64,000 nt of DNA from Blastococcus haudaquaticus (GCF_900230285.1 NZ_OCNK01000007.1:106047-170046), one strand, 5' to 3'; shown: positions 51,753 to 61,852, numbered from the stretch's first letter. The notes: generated from the sequence alone by a model not told the origin. Numbers and translations: made by a program.

Positions 51753-53204
51753 TCAGACGGCCGGATCGGCGAACGGCTCCAGCGTCGCCGCGAGGCCGCC
51801 GTCCACCCGGGCGCTCAACCGGGTGCCGCCGTCCTCGTGCCGCTCCTTGAGGACTTCGCCGTCCCGGTGGACCCGGGCGACGAGGTCGCCGCGGTCGTAG
51901 GGGACCAGGACGTCGACGTCCACGTCGGGGTGCGGCAGCCGGGCTGCGATCAGCTCGCGCAGGGCGTCCATCCCGGCGCCGGTCCGCGCGGACACCCAGA
52001 CCGCGCCGGGCAGCGCCCGGCGGAGGGTGAGGATGGCCTCCTCGTCCATGGCGTCGACCTTGTTGACGACGATCACCTCGGGGACCGAGGAGGCGTCGAT
52101 GTCCTGGAGGACGACGTGGACCGCGTTGATCTGGCCCAGCGGGTCGGGGTCGGAGCCGTCGACCACGTGCAGCAGCAGGTCCGCGGCCGCGACCTCCTCC
52201 AGCGTCGACCGGAACGCGTCGACCAGCTGGTGAGGCAGGTGCCGGACGAAGCCCACGGTGTCGGTGAGCGTGTACTCCCGCCCGTCGGGCCCCTCGGCCC
52301 GGCGCACGGTCGGGTCCAGGGTGGCGAACAGGGCGTTCTCCACCAGGACTCCGGCGCCCGTCAGGGCGTTGAGCAGGCTGGACTTGCCGGCGTTGGTGTA
52401 CCCGGCGATCGCCACGCTCGGAGTGGCGTTGCGGTCGCGGCTCGACCGCTGCGTCGCCCGGGCCGTGGCCATGCCGGCGATCTCGCGGCGCAGCTTGCTC
52501 ACCCGTGCCCGGATGCGCCGTCGATCGGTCTCGATCTTGGTCTCACCGGGGCCACGGGTACCGATACCCCCACCGCCGGCGACCCGTCCACCCGCCTGCC
52601 GGGACAGCGACTCACCCCAGCCGCGCAGTCGGGGCAGCATGTACTGCATCTGGGCGAGCTCGACCTGGGCCTTGCCCTCCCGGCTGCTCGCGTGCTGGGC
52701 GAAGATGTCCAGGATCAGCGCGGTCCGGTCGACGACCTTGACCTTGAGGATCTTCTCCAGCTGGTTGAGCTGCCCGGGCGTCAGCTCGCCGTCGCAGATG
52801 ACGGTGTCAGCGCCGCTGGCAGCGACGATGTCGCGGATCTCGTTCGCCTTGCCGGAACCCACGTACGTCGCCGCGTCGGGCTTGTCCCGGCGCTGGCTGA
52901 CCGCCTCCAGCACCTCGGAGCCGGCGGTCTCGGCCAGTGCGGCCAGCTCGGCGAGCGACCGGTCGGCGTCGACCTGCGTCCCCTCCGTCCAGACACCGAC
53001 GAGCACCACGCGCTCGAGGCGCAGCTGCCGGTACTCGACCTCGGTGACGTCGGCGAGCTCGGTGGAGAGACCGGCGACGCGACGCAGCGCACCGCGCGCC
53101 TCCAGCGCGTAGGAGCCGGCCGTGTCGTCGGGCTCGTCGCGCCGCCCGGCCGGGGCGGGGCGCGACTGGTCGTCGTCCAGGGGGACGTCGGGAGCGGTTG
53201 TCAT
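51753..53204 (-). CDS. hflX: GTPase HflX
   Basis: A 483-residue ribosome-associated GTPase. N-terminal HflX domain (LVGVWTEGTQVDADRSLAEL; TYVGSGKANEI; DGELTPGQLNQLEK), the glycine-rich segment GRVAGGGGIGTRGPGETKIE, then the G domain: Walker A GYTNAGKSSLLNAL, DTVGFVRHLPHQL (G3), NKVDAMD (G4). It splits or rescues stalled ribosomes. ATG at 53204; residues 1-35 are variable and acidic. In the same syntenic block as dapF and miaA. Divergent from a small disordered protein gene. Confidence 0.96.
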   Translation of the reverse strand: MTTAPDVPLDDDQSRPAPAGRRDEPDDTAGSYALEARGALRRVAGLSTELADVTEVEYRQLRLERVVLVGVWTEGTQVDADRSLAELAALAETAGSEVLEAVSQRRDKPDAATYVGSGKANEIRDIVAASGADTVICDGELTPGQLNQLEKILKVKVVDRTALILDIFAQHASSREGKAQVELAQMQYMLPRLRGWGESLSRQAGGRVAGGGGIGTRGPGETKIETDRRRIRARVSKLRREIAGMATARATQRSSRDRNATPSVAIAGYTNAGKSSLLNALTGAGVLVENALFATLDPTVRRAEGPDGREYTLTDTVGFVRHLPHQLVDAFRSTLEEVAAADLLLHVVDGSDPDPLGQINAVHVVLQDIDASSVPEVIVVNKVDAMDEEAILTLRRALPGAVWVSARTGAGMDALRELIAARLPHPDVDVDVLVPYDRGDLVARVHRDGEVLKERHEDGGTRLSARVDGGLAATLEPFADPAV

Positions 53205-53356
53205 CGTCTCCAGCGTTGCATGCCCCGCGAGCTGGGGCACCTGAGTTGTGTGCGTCTTCGTTGGCATCGCTCGGTACAACGCACGAGGGGGCCGAGTACA
53301 TCCCACCTGTGACCGGGTAGGGCAGATCGACGCATCCACTCTCCGAGGAGGTCCTC

Positions 53357-53566
53357 ATGAGCGAGACCGGATCCAGCAGCCTGGGCTCCGACAGCGAGAT
53401 CGAAGACCCGGGCCGGGAGCCGCGCGGCCTGGGCGGCCCACCCCGGAACCCGCTCGGCGGTGGTCCCGACCAGGACAGCGGCCGCGGGGACCCGACGGGC
53501 AGCCCGGGCACCGAAGGTCAGTCGATGATGCCGGAGTCGCCGACCGAGGATGACGACCGCGTCTGA
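53357..53566 (+). CDS. Small disordered hypothetical protein (69 residues)
   Basis: GAGGAGG five bases before ATG 53357 gives firm support for translation. The product (MSETGSSSLGSDSEIEDPGR at the start) is Gly/Pro/Ser/Asp/Glu-rich, acidic and with no hydrophobic core, hence probably unstructured. No family recognised. It converges with dapF 10 bases away and is divergent from hflX with a 152-base gap. Confidence 0.7.
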   Translation: MSETGSSSLGSDSEIEDPGREPRGLGGPPRNPLGGGPDQDSGRGDPTGSPGTEGQSMMPESPTEDDDRV

Positions 53567-53576
53567 CCGCCCGTGA

Positions 53577-54455
53577 TCAGCCGGCGAGCCACTCCGGACA
53601 CAGCTCACCGGCCGACACGAGCACCGCAGGGCCGGTGAGCACGGTCGTCGTCGGGGTCACCTGCACCGACAGCCGGCCGCCGGGGACGTCGACGACGACG
53701 GTGCCCTCGGCGCGGCCCTCGGCGACGAGGGCCGCGTAACCGGCGGCGCATGCACCTGTGCCGCAGGACCGCGTCTCCCCCACCCCGCGTTCCACGACTC
53801 TCAGCCGCACGTGCGCCCCGGGCTCCAGCACGTTGACGAGCTCCACGTTCACGCCGTCCGGGAAGAGACCGCTGTCGAAGCGGGGGGTCCCGGTCAGGTC
53901 CAGCCCGTCGACGTCGACGTCGGTCAGGCAGGCCAGGTGCGGGTTCCCCATCGAGACGGCGCGACCGGCGAAGGTCCGGCCGGCGACCTCCGCCTCGCCG
54001 GCGCCGAACTCCCGGGCGGGTCCCATGTCCACCCAGTAGTCGCCGTCGGCTGTGGCGCCCACCCGACGGGGTCCGCCGCGGGTCCCGACGAGGACGCCGG
54101 CCTCGCAGGTGGCGCGGTCGAGCAGCCCCTCGCTCACCAGGACGTGCAGGAACAGCCGGATCCCGTTGCCGCACATCTCGGCGGTCGACCCGTCGGCGTT
54201 GCGGTGGTCCATGAACCACTCGCAGGCGGAGAGCTCGTCGCCCAGGACCCCGGCGGCGTCCGGCACGTGCGCACTTCCCACGACGCGCAGCACACCGTCG
54301 CCACCCATACCGGCGCGCCGATCGCAGAGCCGCCGGACAAGTGCTGCGTCGAGCCGGTCCTCGGGCCACACCCTGCCATCGGGGTCGGGAAGGACGACGA
54401 AGTCGTTCTCCGTGCCGTGCCCGACGAGCACCCGGGGAGCGGTCTGGGAAGTCAC
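53577..54455 (-). CDS. dapF: Diaminopimelate epimerase
   Basis: A 292-residue enzyme interconverting LL- and meso-diaminopimelate for lysine and peptidoglycan. Two-cysteine active site: Cys95 in TAEMCGNGIR and Cys231 in RSCGTGAC. Substrate residues visible in GHGTENDFVVL, MGNPHLAC and ERGVGETRS. GTG 54455 overlaps the miaA stop by four bases. Third gene of the operon dioxygenase-like, miaA, dapF, as in mycobacteria. Confidence 0.96.
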   Translation of the reverse strand: MTSQTAPRVLVGHGTENDFVVLPDPDGRVWPEDRLDAALVRRLCDRRAGMGGDGVLRVVGSAHVPDAAGVLGDELSACEWFMDHRNADGSTAEMCGNGIRLFLHVLVSEGLLDRATCEAGVLVGTRGGPRRVGATADGDYWVDMGPAREFGAGEAEVAGRTFAGRAVSMGNPHLACLTDVDVDGLDLTGTPRFDSGLFPDGVNVELVNVLEPGAHVRLRVVERGVGETRSCGTGACAAGYAALVAEGRAEGTVVVDVPGGRLSVQVTPTTTVLTGPAVLVSAGELCPEWLAG

Positions 54456-55372
54456 CGCCCGATCGTACGGGCGGTGATCACGGCACCGACGGCGTCGACC
54501 AGGTCGGACCGCCCGGCCCCGAACCACTCGATCGTTGCGTCACGACGGAACCAGGAGCGCTGCCGTCGGACGAACCGGCGCGTCGTCGTCACCGTGCGTT
54601 CCCGCGCCTCCTCGGGGGTCAGCTCACCGGCGAACTGGGCCAGCACCTGGGCGTAGCCCAGGGCCCGGGACGCGGTCGGGCCCTCGCGCAGGCCGTCGTC
54701 GGCCAGGGCGGCCACCTCGTCGACGAAGCCGGCGGCCCACATGCGCTCCACCCGGGCGGCCACCCGTCCGTCGAGCTCGGCCGGCTCACGGTCGAGACCG
54801 ATCACGACGGCCGGGTAGTGCGGCGCAGGGTCGGGCAGTTGCGCGCGGAACGGTCCCCCGGTGAGCTCGATGACCTCCAGCGCCCGGACGATCCGCCGTC
54901 CGTTGCCGGGCAGGACCGCGGCCGCCGCCACCGGGTCGAGCGCGGCCAGCCGGGCGTGCAGCTCGGCGGACCCGACGGCTGCCAGCTCCGCCTCCAGCCG
55001 TGCCCGCAGCACCGGGTCGGTCCCAGGGAACTCCAGCTCGTCGAGGACCGCGCGGACGTAGAGCCCGGAGCCGCCCACCAGCAGCGGAACGGTCCCGTCG
55101 GCGCGCAGCCGGTCGATCTCGGCACGCGCGCGCTGCCGGTACTCGACCACGGACGCTGCCTCCCGGACGTGCCACAGGTCCAGCAGGTGGTGCCGGACGC
55201 CGTCGCGCTCGGCGAGGTCGGGCTTGGCGGTGCCGATGTCCATGCCCCGGTACAGCTGCATCGAGTCGGCGTTGACGACCTCGCCGCCGAGCCGGTGGGC
55301 CAGCGCGACCGCCAGCGCGGTCTTCCCCGTCGCCGTCGGGCCGACCACCGCGACCACCGGGGGGAGGCTCAC
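54452..55372 (-). CDS. miaA: tRNA dimethylallyltransferase
   Basis: A 306-residue enzyme adding a dimethylallyl group to N6 of A37 in tRNAs that read UNN codons. P-loop GPTATGKTALAVALA, ADSMQLYRGMDIGTAKP, LVGGSGLYVRAVLDEL and the C-terminal SRALGYAQV and TRRFVRRQRSWFRRD motifs are all present. GTG 55372 overlaps the upstream stop by four bases. It works upstream of MiaB, encoded 2.5 kb away. Confidence 0.96.
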   Translation of the reverse strand: MSLPPVVAVVGPTATGKTALAVALAHRLGGEVVNADSMQLYRGMDIGTAKPDLAERDGVRHHLLDLWHVREAASVVEYRQRARAEIDRLRADGTVPLLVGGSGLYVRAVLDELEFPGTDPVLRARLEAELAAVGSAELHARLAALDPVAAAAVLPGNGRRIVRALEVIELTGGPFRAQLPDPAPHYPAVVIGLDREPAELDGRVAARVERMWAAGFVDEVAALADDGLREGPTASRALGYAQVLAQFAGELTPEEARERTVTTTRRFVRRQRSWFRRDATIEWFGAGRSDLVDAVGAVITARTIGR

Positions 55373-56094
55373 GCGGCCACCCACGAGGCGGCCAGGTAGC
55401 CGACGCCGAACGGCGCCGCGTCGTGGTGCAACCGTGCGGTGATCCGTCCGCCGGACAGCGCCGCGCCGACCGCGCGCCACACCGGGACCCCGTCGGCCAG
55501 CAACCGCTCGCCCTCGTCGACGTCCAGCCCGGCGAGGGCGTTCGCGTCCCCGGAGCTCAGCGCGTCCGCCACGGCGGCGTCGAAGGGGGCCGCGGCCTCG
55601 TCCAGGTACCCCGGGGCCTTCATGGTGCGACGCGCGGATCCGTCGCCCATCGCCAGGACCCCCACCGGCGCGGGCAGGTCGCGCACGAGTTGCGCGAGGT
55701 CGTCCGGCCCGACCCCGACCCGGACGCCGGCGAACCCCGCCTGGTCCAGCAGCGAGGCGCCGAGCGCGTGCGGCACCGGGACGTGCTTCCCGCCGGGCCG
55801 CACCCGGCCGTCGAACGGGAGCTCCACGGCGATGCCGAACCCGTGCAGGCAGCCGACGTCCCCGGTCCCGAAGCGCTCACCGGGAGCCGCTCCGGTCCCC
55901 ACGACCACGACGACCTCCGGCCGCACCGCCAGTAGATCGGTCACGGCGGCGGCGCAGGCCGCGCGCAGCGCCCTCGTGTCGGCTGCGGCCCGCACCTCGA
56001 CCGCCGGGAGCAGGAGCGGCGGCGCGGGGCAGAACGCCACGGCCACCGCGGCACGCGCGCCGGGCGGGGGTGGACCTTCGTGGACGGGACTCAC
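55369..56094 (-). CDS. Class III extradiol dioxygenase-like protein (Rv2728c-type)
   Basis: A 241-residue protein from GTG 56094 (GGGAGA upstream). The start AVAVAFCPAPPLLLPAVEVR and later LAMGDGSARRTMKAPGYLDE recall the LigB/MEMO-like fold, and a conserved gene at this place before miaA exists in mycobacteria. The usual metal-binding His pair at the N-terminus is not evident, so it may not be an active dioxygenase. It starts the operon leading to miaA and dapF. Confidence 0.8.
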   Translation of the reverse strand: MSPVHEGPPPPGARAAVAVAFCPAPPLLLPAVEVRAAADTRALRAACAAAVTDLLAVRPEVVVVVGTGAAPGERFGTGDVGCLHGFGIAVELPFDGRVRPGGKHVPVPHALGASLLDQAGFAGVRVGVGPDDLAQLVRDLPAPVGVLAMGDGSARRTMKAPGYLDEAAAPFDAAVADALSSGDANALAGLDVDEGERLLADGVPVWRAVGAALSGGRITARLHHDAAPFGVGYLAASWVAA

Positions 56095-56135
56095 GCGGGT
56101 CAGTCTCCCGGATGCGACGTGGGACACTGCCCGAC

Positions 56136-57803
56136 GTGTCGAGCACGGACAACCCCGGCAGCGGGGCGCAGCAGGACTCTTCGCCGATTGCGGAGAACCC
56201 GGAGACGATCGGCGCCGAGGCGGTGAGCGAGCAGCCGGCCCCCACAACCGCTCCCGCCGAGACGGCCACCGACGCGGCCGCCACCTCGGAGGCGGTGACG
56301 CCGGCGGCCGGTACGCCCGCGGCTCCGGCCCCCGGTGACGCCGCCGTGGCGGACCCGACCAGCGACGTCCCGACCACCGTCCCGGACGCCGAGGGCCAGA
56401 ACACGGCCGAGGGCCAGAGCCCGGCCGAGGGCCAGGCCCCGCCCGAGACACCCACCCCCGCCCCGGAGGCGCAGCAGGCGCGGACGCCCGCGCCACCCAG
56501 GCCCCGGCCCATGGCTCCCCGCCCGGTGCCGCGGCCCGCGCAGGCCGCCCCCGCGGCCGAGGCCGCCGCCGTCGAGCCGCCCGTCGTTCCGGCCAGCGAC
56601 CCCACGCAGTGGGGCCGGGTGGACGAGGACGGCACCGTCTACGTGCGCACGGCCGAGGGTGAGCGGGCCGTCGGGTCCTGGCAGGCCGGCGAGCCCGCCG
56701 CGGGGCTGGCGCACTACGGACGGCGGTACGACGACCTGGCCACCGAGGTGGCCCTGCTCGAGGCCCGGCTGAAGGCGCACACCGGCAACCCGGCCGAGAT
56801 CCGCGGCAAGGCCCAGGGGCTGGCCGAGACGATCCCCTCCGCCACCGCGGTCGGTGACCTGGACGGCCTCGCCGCGCGCGCCCGCGCCATGGTGGAGACG
56901 GCCGACGCGGCTGCCGCGGAGTACCGCGCCGAGAAGGCCGCCGCCCGCGCCGGCCAGGTCGCCCGCAAGGAGGCGCTGGCCGCCGAGGCCGAGCAGATCG
57001 CGGCCGAGTCGACGTCGTGGAAGGCGGCCGGTGACCGGCTCAAGGCCATCGTCGAGGAGTGGAAGACGATCCGCGGCATCGACCGCAAGACCGACGAGGC
57101 CCTGTGGACCCGGTTCGCCGCGGCCCGGGACGCGTTCGGCCGGCGCCGGGGGGCGCACTTTGCCTCACTCGACGCGCAGCGCGGCGAGGCCCGGGCGGCC
57201 AAGCAGGAGCTGATCAAGGAGGCGCAGAAGCTGGCGACCTCCACCGAGTGGGGTCCGACGAGCGCCGCGATGCGGACGCTCATGGACCGCTGGAAGGCGG
57301 TGCCCCGCACGGGCCGCGAGGGCGACGACGACCTCTGGAAGGAGTTCCGCGCCGCACAGGACGTCTTCTTCGCCGCTCGCACCGAGTCGGACAAGAAGCG
57401 GACCGGCGAGGAGACGGCCAACCAGCAGCTGAAGGAGGAGCTCCTCGCGCAGGCGGAGAAGCTCGATCCCTCGACCGACCTCAAGGGTGCGCAGAACGCG
57501 CTCCGCAAGATCCAGGAGCGCTACGACGCGATCGGGCACGTCCCCCGCGGGGTGATGCGCCAGCTCGAGGACCGCATGCAGGCCGTCGAGCAGAAGGTGC
57601 GCGGCGCCGCGGACTCGACCCGGGTCCGAACAGCCCCGGAGAACCCGATGGTCACGTCCATGCGGGCCGCCGTCACCAAGGCCGAGGAGCAGCTGGCCAA
57701 GGCCGAGGCGGCCGGCGACCAGCGTCGGATCACCGAGGCGCAGGCCAACCTGGCGACCCGCCGCGAGTGGCTGGCCGAGGCCGAGAAGTCCGCTCGCCGT
57801 TAG
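56136..57803 (+). CDS. DUF349 domain protein
   Basis: A 555-residue protein. Residues 1-150 are Ala/Pro/Thr/Glu-rich and disordered; residues 170-555 are helical with three DUF349 repeats, recognised by SWKAAGDRLKAIVEEWKTI, EWGPTSAAMRTLMDRWKAVP and DLKGAQNALRKIQERYDAIG, then a coiled-coil tail (AAVTKAEEQLAKAEAAGDQR). Mycobacterial Rv2731 is the positional counterpart. Function unknown. GTG 56136 is preferred to ATG 56112, which has no better ribosome site and comes within 18 bases of the divergent gene. Confidence 0.85.
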   Translation: MSSTDNPGSGAQQDSSPIAENPETIGAEAVSEQPAPTTAPAETATDAAATSEAVTPAAGTPAAPAPGDAAVADPTSDVPTTVPDAEGQNTAEGQSPAEGQAPPETPTPAPEAQQARTPAPPRPRPMAPRPVPRPAQAAPAAEAAAVEPPVVPASDPTQWGRVDEDGTVYVRTAEGERAVGSWQAGEPAAGLAHYGRRYDDLATEVALLEARLKAHTGNPAEIRGKAQGLAETIPSATAVGDLDGLAARARAMVETADAAAAEYRAEKAAARAGQVARKEALAAEAEQIAAESTSWKAAGDRLKAIVEEWKTIRGIDRKTDEALWTRFAAARDAFGRRRGAHFASLDAQRGEARAAKQELIKEAQKLATSTEWGPTSAAMRTLMDRWKAVPRTGREGDDDLWKEFRAAQDVFFAARTESDKKRTGEETANQQLKEELLAQAEKLDPSTDLKGAQNALRKIQERYDAIGHVPRGVMRQLEDRMQAVEQKVRGAADSTRVRTAPENPMVTSMRAAVTKAEEQLAKAEAAGDQRRITEAQANLATRREWLAEAEKSARR

Positions 57804-57814
57804 CCCGACGGGCT

Positions 57815-57846
57815 GGCTGCTGACCCCGGCGTGGGGGTCAGCAGCC
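57815..57846. terminator. Terminator overlapping the miaB stop
   Basis: GGCTGCTGACCCC / GGGGTCAGCAGCC, perfect 13-bp stem, six-base loop; its right arm includes the last codons of miaB. Serves both convergent genes. Confidence 0.8.
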
Positions 57847-59325
57847 GCCGGTGAGCGCCGGTAGCGGGTCGGGGACGCCGATCCGGGGCATCCCGAGCGA
57901 GACACCGGGAGTCGTCGGCCGGGTGCCCGCCGCGCTCGCGTCACCGGCGCGGGTCCGGCGGTGGGACAGCAGCGCGCCGTCGGCGACCAGGAAGTGCGGC
58001 TTGGCATCGGTCACGACCGTCTCGACGACGTCGCCGGGACGGATCCCCTCGGCGGCCTCGGCGCGGAAGTGCACGAGCCGGCCGTCACGGGCCCGCCCGG
58101 AGAGCCGACCGGTGGCGGCGTCCTTGCTCCCCTCCCCGGCGGCGACGAGGAGCTCCACTCGGCGGCCGATCTGCGCCCGGTTCTCCGACCAGCTGATCTC
58201 GTCCTGCAGCGCGGTGAGCCGCAGGTACCGCTCCTGGACGACGTCCTTCGGCAGCTGGTCCGCCATCTCCGCGGCGGGCGTCCCCGGGCGCTTGGAGTAC
58301 TGGAAGGTGAAGGCGCTGGCGAAGCGGGCCTGGCGGACGACGTCCAGGGTCTGCTGGAAGTCGGCCTCGGTCTCGCCGGGGAAGCCGACGATGATGTCGG
58401 TGGTGATCGCCGCGTCGGGCATCGCGGCCCGCACCCGGTCGATGATGCCGAGGTAGCGCTCCTGCCGGTAGCCGCGGCGCATGCGGCGCAGGACGTCGTC
58501 GGACCCGGACTGCAGCGGCATGTGCAGCTGGTGGCAGACCACGGGCGTCTCCGCCATCGCGGCGATGACGTCGTCGGTGAACTCGCGGGGATGCGGGCTG
58601 GTGAAGCGGACGCGCTCGAGCCCCTCGATGCGCCCGGTGGCGCGGAGCAGGTCGGCGAACGCGCCGCGGTCCCGGAACTCGACGCCGTAGGCGTTGACGT
58701 TCTGCCCCAGCAGCGTCACCTCGAGCACGCCCTGGTCCACCAGCGCCTGGACCTCGGCGAGGATCTCGCCCGGACGGCGGTCCTTCTCCGACCCGCGCAG
58801 CGACGGGACGATGCAGAACGTGCAGGTGTTGTTGCAGCCGACGCTGATGGAGACCCACCCGGAGTAGGCGGAGTCCCGCTTCGCCGGGAGCGTCGACGGG
58901 AAGACCTCGAGGGACTCCACGATCTCCACCTGCGCCTCGGCGTTGTGCCGGGCCCGCTCCAGCAGCGCCGGCAGCGAGCCCACGTTGTGCGTCCCGAAGA
59001 CGACGTCGACCCATGGCGCCCGGCGGACGATCTCGCCGCGGTCCTTCTGCGCCAGGCAGCCACCGACGGCGATCTGCATGCCCGGGCGGGCGTCCTTCAC
59101 GGGCCGCAGGTGGCCGAGGTTGCCGTAGAGGCGGTTGTCGGCGTTCTCGCGCACGGCGCAGGTGTTGAGGACGACGACGTCGGCGTCGCCCCCGTCCGCC
59201 GCGGCGGTGTAGCCGGCGTCCTCGAGGAGGCCGGACAGCCGCTCGGAGTCGTGCACGTTCATCTGGCACCCGTAGGTCCGCACCCGGTAGGTACGCGGAA
59301 CGGGGCTCTCGGTTGCGCTGCTCAT
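57838..59325 (-). CDS. miaB: tRNA-2-methylthio-N6-dimethylallyladenosine synthase
   Basis: A 495-residue methylthiotransferase that adds CH3-S to i6A37 made by MiaA. UPF0004 domain with three cysteines ([38 protein letters not shown]), radical SAM motif [12 protein letters not shown] for the second iron-sulfur cluster, and a TRAM domain (about 385-450). A 40-residue C-terminal extension ([18 protein letters not shown]) ends in Cys. ATG 59325. Confidence 0.97.
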   Translation of the reverse strand: MSSATESPVPRTYRVRTYGCQMNVHDSERLSGLLEDAGYTAAADGGDADVVVLNTCAVRENADNRLYGNLGHLRPVKDARPGMQIAVGGCLAQKDRGEIVRRAPWVDVVFGTHNVGSLPALLERARHNAEAQVEIVESLEVFPSTLPAKRDSAYSGWVSISVGCNNTCTFCIVPSLRGSEKDRRPGEILAEVQALVDQGVLEVTLLGQNVNAYGVEFRDRGAFADLLRATGRIEGLERVRFTSPHPREFTDDVIAAMAETPVVCHQLHMPLQSGSDDVLRRMRRGYRQERYLGIIDRVRAAMPDAAITTDIIVGFPGETEADFQQTLDVVRQARFASAFTFQYSKRPGTPAAEMADQLPKDVVQERYLRLTALQDEISWSENRAQIGRRVELLVAAGEGSKDAATGRLSGRARDGRLVHFRAEAAEGIRPGDVVETVVTDAKPHFLVADGALLSHRRTRAGDASAAGTRPTTPGVSLGMPRIGVPDPLPALTGGC

Positions 59326-59458
59326 GACACGACCGAGGGTACGGCGCCCGGGGTCGGCGGCCGGCACTCCGTCGATCCGGACGACACCGGCCGCTTTGTT
59401 ACCCCTTCGTGATCGCGGTGGTCACTCGCCGTGTCCGATGGCCTTTAGGGTCCCTCAG

Positions 59459-60214
59459 GTGACCAGCCGTCCGAACGGAGAGCCTCTCGTCCGCCTGTCC
59501 GGCGTCAACAAGTGGTTCGGCGAACTGCACGTGCTGCAGGACATCGACCTGGAGATCGCCCGCGGCGAGGTCGTCGTCGTCATCGGGCCCTCGGGCTCCG
59601 GCAAGTCGACGCTGTGCCGCACCATCAACCGGCTCGAGTCGATCGAGCAGGGCGAGATCACCATCGACGGCGAGCGGCTGCCCGAGGAGGGCAAGCAGCT
59701 CGCCCGCCTGCGCAGCGACGTCGGCATGGTGTTCCAGAGCTTCAACCTCTTCGCGCACAAGACGATCCTGCAGAACGTCACGCTGGGCCCCATCAAGGTG
59801 CGCGGGAAGTCGAAGGCCGAGGCCGAGCAGCGGGCTCGCGAGCTGCTCGAGCGCGTCGGTGTCAGCGCGCAGGCGGACAAGTACCCGGCCCAGCTCTCCG
59901 GTGGTCAGCAGCAGCGCGTCGCCATCGCCCGGGCGCTGGCCATGGACCCCAAGGTGATGCTGTTCGACGAGCCGACGTCGGCCCTGGACCCGGAGATGAT
60001 CAGCGAGGTCCTCGACGTCATGGTCGGGCTCGCCCGGGACGGCATGACGATGATCGTCGTCACCCACGAGATGGGCTTCGCGCGCCGCGCGGCCAACCGG
60101 GTCGTCTTCATGGACGGCGGCCGCGTCGTCGAGACGGCCGACCCCGAGACCTTCTTCACTGCTCCTCGCTCCGACCGGGCGAAGGACTTCCTGTCCAAGA
60201 TCCTCAACCACTGA
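59459..60214 (+). CDS. gluA: Amino-acid ABC transporter ATP-binding protein (GluA-like)
   Basis: A 251-residue single ABC ATPase of the polar amino-acid family: Walker [11 protein letters not shown]-loop [13 protein letters not shown], signature [15 protein letters not shown], Walker [16 protein letters not shown], switch His in [12 protein letters not shown] 59459 has AGGG eight bases upstream; ATG 59438 is an alternative with no ribosome site. First gene of gluABCD, powering glutamate-type import. Confidence 0.94.
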   Translation: MTSRPNGEPLVRLSGVNKWFGELHVLQDIDLEIARGEVVVVIGPSGSGKSTLCRTINRLESIEQGEITIDGERLPEEGKQLARLRSDVGMVFQSFNLFAHKTILQNVTLGPIKVRGKSKAEAEQRARELLERVGVSAQADKYPAQLSGGQQQRVAIARALAMDPKVMLFDEPTSALDPEMISEVLDVMVGLARDGMTMIVVTHEMGFARRAANRVVFMDGGRVVETADPETFFTAPRSDRAKDFLSKILNH

Positions 60215-60237
60215 CCATTCCGATGGAGGGACCGCTC

Positions 60238-61134
60238 ATGCGCATCACCCGTTACGCCGCGTCACTCGCGGCCGCCGGCCTTCTGCTGACCGCCTGTGGC
60301 GGCAGCGACGCCGGCAACCAGGCCGAGGAGTCCGCCGACAACACGGCCGAGGTCGCCGAGGAGGTCGACTTCCCGGCCGGCTCCACCATGGCCGAGCTGA
60401 ACGAGGCCGGCACCATCACCATCGGCACGAAGTTCGACCAGCCCGGCTTCGGCCTGCTCAACCCCAACACCGAGACCCCCGAGGGCTTCGACGTCGAGAT
60501 CGCGAAGCTGGTCGCCGCCGAGCTCGGCATCGCCGCCGACGACATCGAGTGGGTCGAGACCGTCTCGGCCAACCGCGAGCCGTTCCTGCAGAACGGCCAG
60601 GTCGACATGGTGGTCGCGACCTACACGATCAACGACGCCCGCAAGCAGCTGATCGACTTCGCCGGCCCGTACTACGAGGCCGGGCAGGACATCATGGTGG
60701 CCGAGGGCAACCCCGAGGGCATCGAGGGTCCGGAGGACCTGGCCGGCAAGAACGTCTGCTCGGTCGAGGGCTCGACGCCGGCGCAGAACATCCGGGACAA
60801 CTACCCCGAGGCCACGCTGACGCTGTTCGACGTCTACTCCAAGTGCGCGGACGCGCTGTCCGCCGGACAGGTCGACGCCGTCACCACCGACAACGTCATC
60901 CTCACCGGCCTGGTCGCCGGCAGCGACGGCGGCTTCGAGCTCGTCGGCAACCCGTTCACGACCGAGCCATACGGCATCGGCGTGGAACTGGGCGACACGG
61001 ACTTCCGCAACTTCATCAACGACGTCCTCGAGGAGGCGTTCGAGAACGGCGACTGGGCGGCCGCGTGGGACCGCACCGCCGGTGACATCAGCGGCACGGA
61101 GGCCCCCGAGCCGCCGACCGTCGACCGCTACTGA
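60238..61134 (+). CDS. gluB: Glutamate-type substrate-binding lipoprotein (GluB-like)
   Basis: A 298-residue SBP_bac_3 lipoprotein; lipobox LTAC (Cys19) then an acidic linker. The ligand domain shows IGTKFDQPGFGLLNPNT, PEGFDVEIAKLVAAELGI, ANREPFLQNGQVDMVVATYTI (binding-site Arg) and VDAVTTDNVILTGL. GGAGG eight bases before ATG 60238. It lies between gluA and gluC and is followed by a strong hairpin that may raise its mRNA level relative to the permeases. Confidence 0.94.
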   Translation: MRITRYAASLAAAGLLLTACGGSDAGNQAEESADNTAEVAEEVDFPAGSTMAELNEAGTITIGTKFDQPGFGLLNPNTETPEGFDVEIAKLVAAELGIAADDIEWVETVSANREPFLQNGQVDMVVATYTINDARKQLIDFAGPYYEAGQDIMVAEGNPEGIEGPEDLAGKNVCSVEGSTPAQNIRDNYPEATLTLFDVYSKCADALSAGQVDAVTTDNVILTGLVAGSDGGFELVGNPFTTEPYGIGVELGDTDFRNFINDVLEEAFENGDWAAAWDRTAGDISGTEAPEPPTVDRY

Positions 61135-61141
61135 TCCCCAT

Positions 61142-61177
61142 GGCACCGCGGGGCGGGTCCGCCCGCCCCGCGGTGCC
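61142..61177 (+). terminator. Perfect hairpin between gluB and gluC
   Basis: GGCACCGCGGGGCGGG / CCCGCCCCGCGGTGCC, 16-bp perfect stem, four-base loop TCCG; no T-run. Likely a partial terminator or mRNA stabiliser inside the operon. Confidence 0.8.
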
Positions 61178-61204
61178 CTCTGACGAGCCTCGAGAGGAGG
61201 CGAC

Positions 61205-61852
61205 GTGCAGTTCCTCGCGGACAACTTCGGCCTCCTGTGGGACGCCTTCCTCACCACGCTGAGCCTCAGCCTGCTGGCCGGCCTGCTCGCCCTCGTGCTG
61301 GGCACCCTCCTGGCGGCGGCGCGGGTCAGCCCGATCCCTCCGCTGCGCGGTCTGGCGACGTTCTACGTCGAGACGTTCCGCAACACCCCGCTGACCGTCG
61401 TCTTCTTCTTCATGATCTTCGGCCTGCCGCAGATCGACTTCATCCTCGGCTTCTTCACCGGCGCGGTGCTGTCCCTGGGTCTCTACACCGCTGCCTTCGT
61501 GTGCGAGGCGGTGCGCTCCGGCATCAATGCCGTGTCCGCCGGGCAGGCCGAGGCCTCCCGCGCGATCGGCCTCACCTTCGGGCAGTCGCTGCGCGAGGTG
61601 GTGCTCCCCCAGGCCTTCCGCACCGTCGTCCCGCCCCTGGGCAACGTCTTCATCGCCATGGTGAAGAACAGCTCGATCGCGGCCGGCTTCGCGACCAGCG
61701 AGCTGAGCTCGCTGCTCCCCCGCCTGGTCAACGCCGACGCGGGCCAGCTCACCGCCGTGCTCCTCGGCGTGGTCATCGCCTACATGCTCATCACGCTGCC
61801 CCTGGCCTTCGGCGTCCACCGCCTCGAGCGCCGGGTGGCGATCCTCCGATGA
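61205..61852 (+). CDS. gluC: Amino-acid ABC transporter permease (GluC-like)
   Basis: A 215-residue HisMQ-type permease, five helices. Family motifs: TLSLSLLAGLLALVLGTLLA, VETFRNTPLTVVFFFMIFGL and the EAA-like loop GQAEASRAIGLTFGQSLREV that docks on the ATPase. GTG 61205 follows GAGGAGG. The stop overlaps the gluD start by four bases (ATGA). Confidence 0.95.
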   Translation: MQFLADNFGLLWDAFLTTLSLSLLAGLLALVLGTLLAAARVSPIPPLRGLATFYVETFRNTPLTVVFFFMIFGLPQIDFILGFFTGAVLSLGLYTAAFVCEAVRSGINAVSAGQAEASRAIGLTFGQSLREVVLPQAFRTVVPPLGNVFIAMVKNSSIAAGFATSELSSLLPRLVNADAGQLTAVLLGVVIAYMLITLPLAFGVHRLERRVAILR

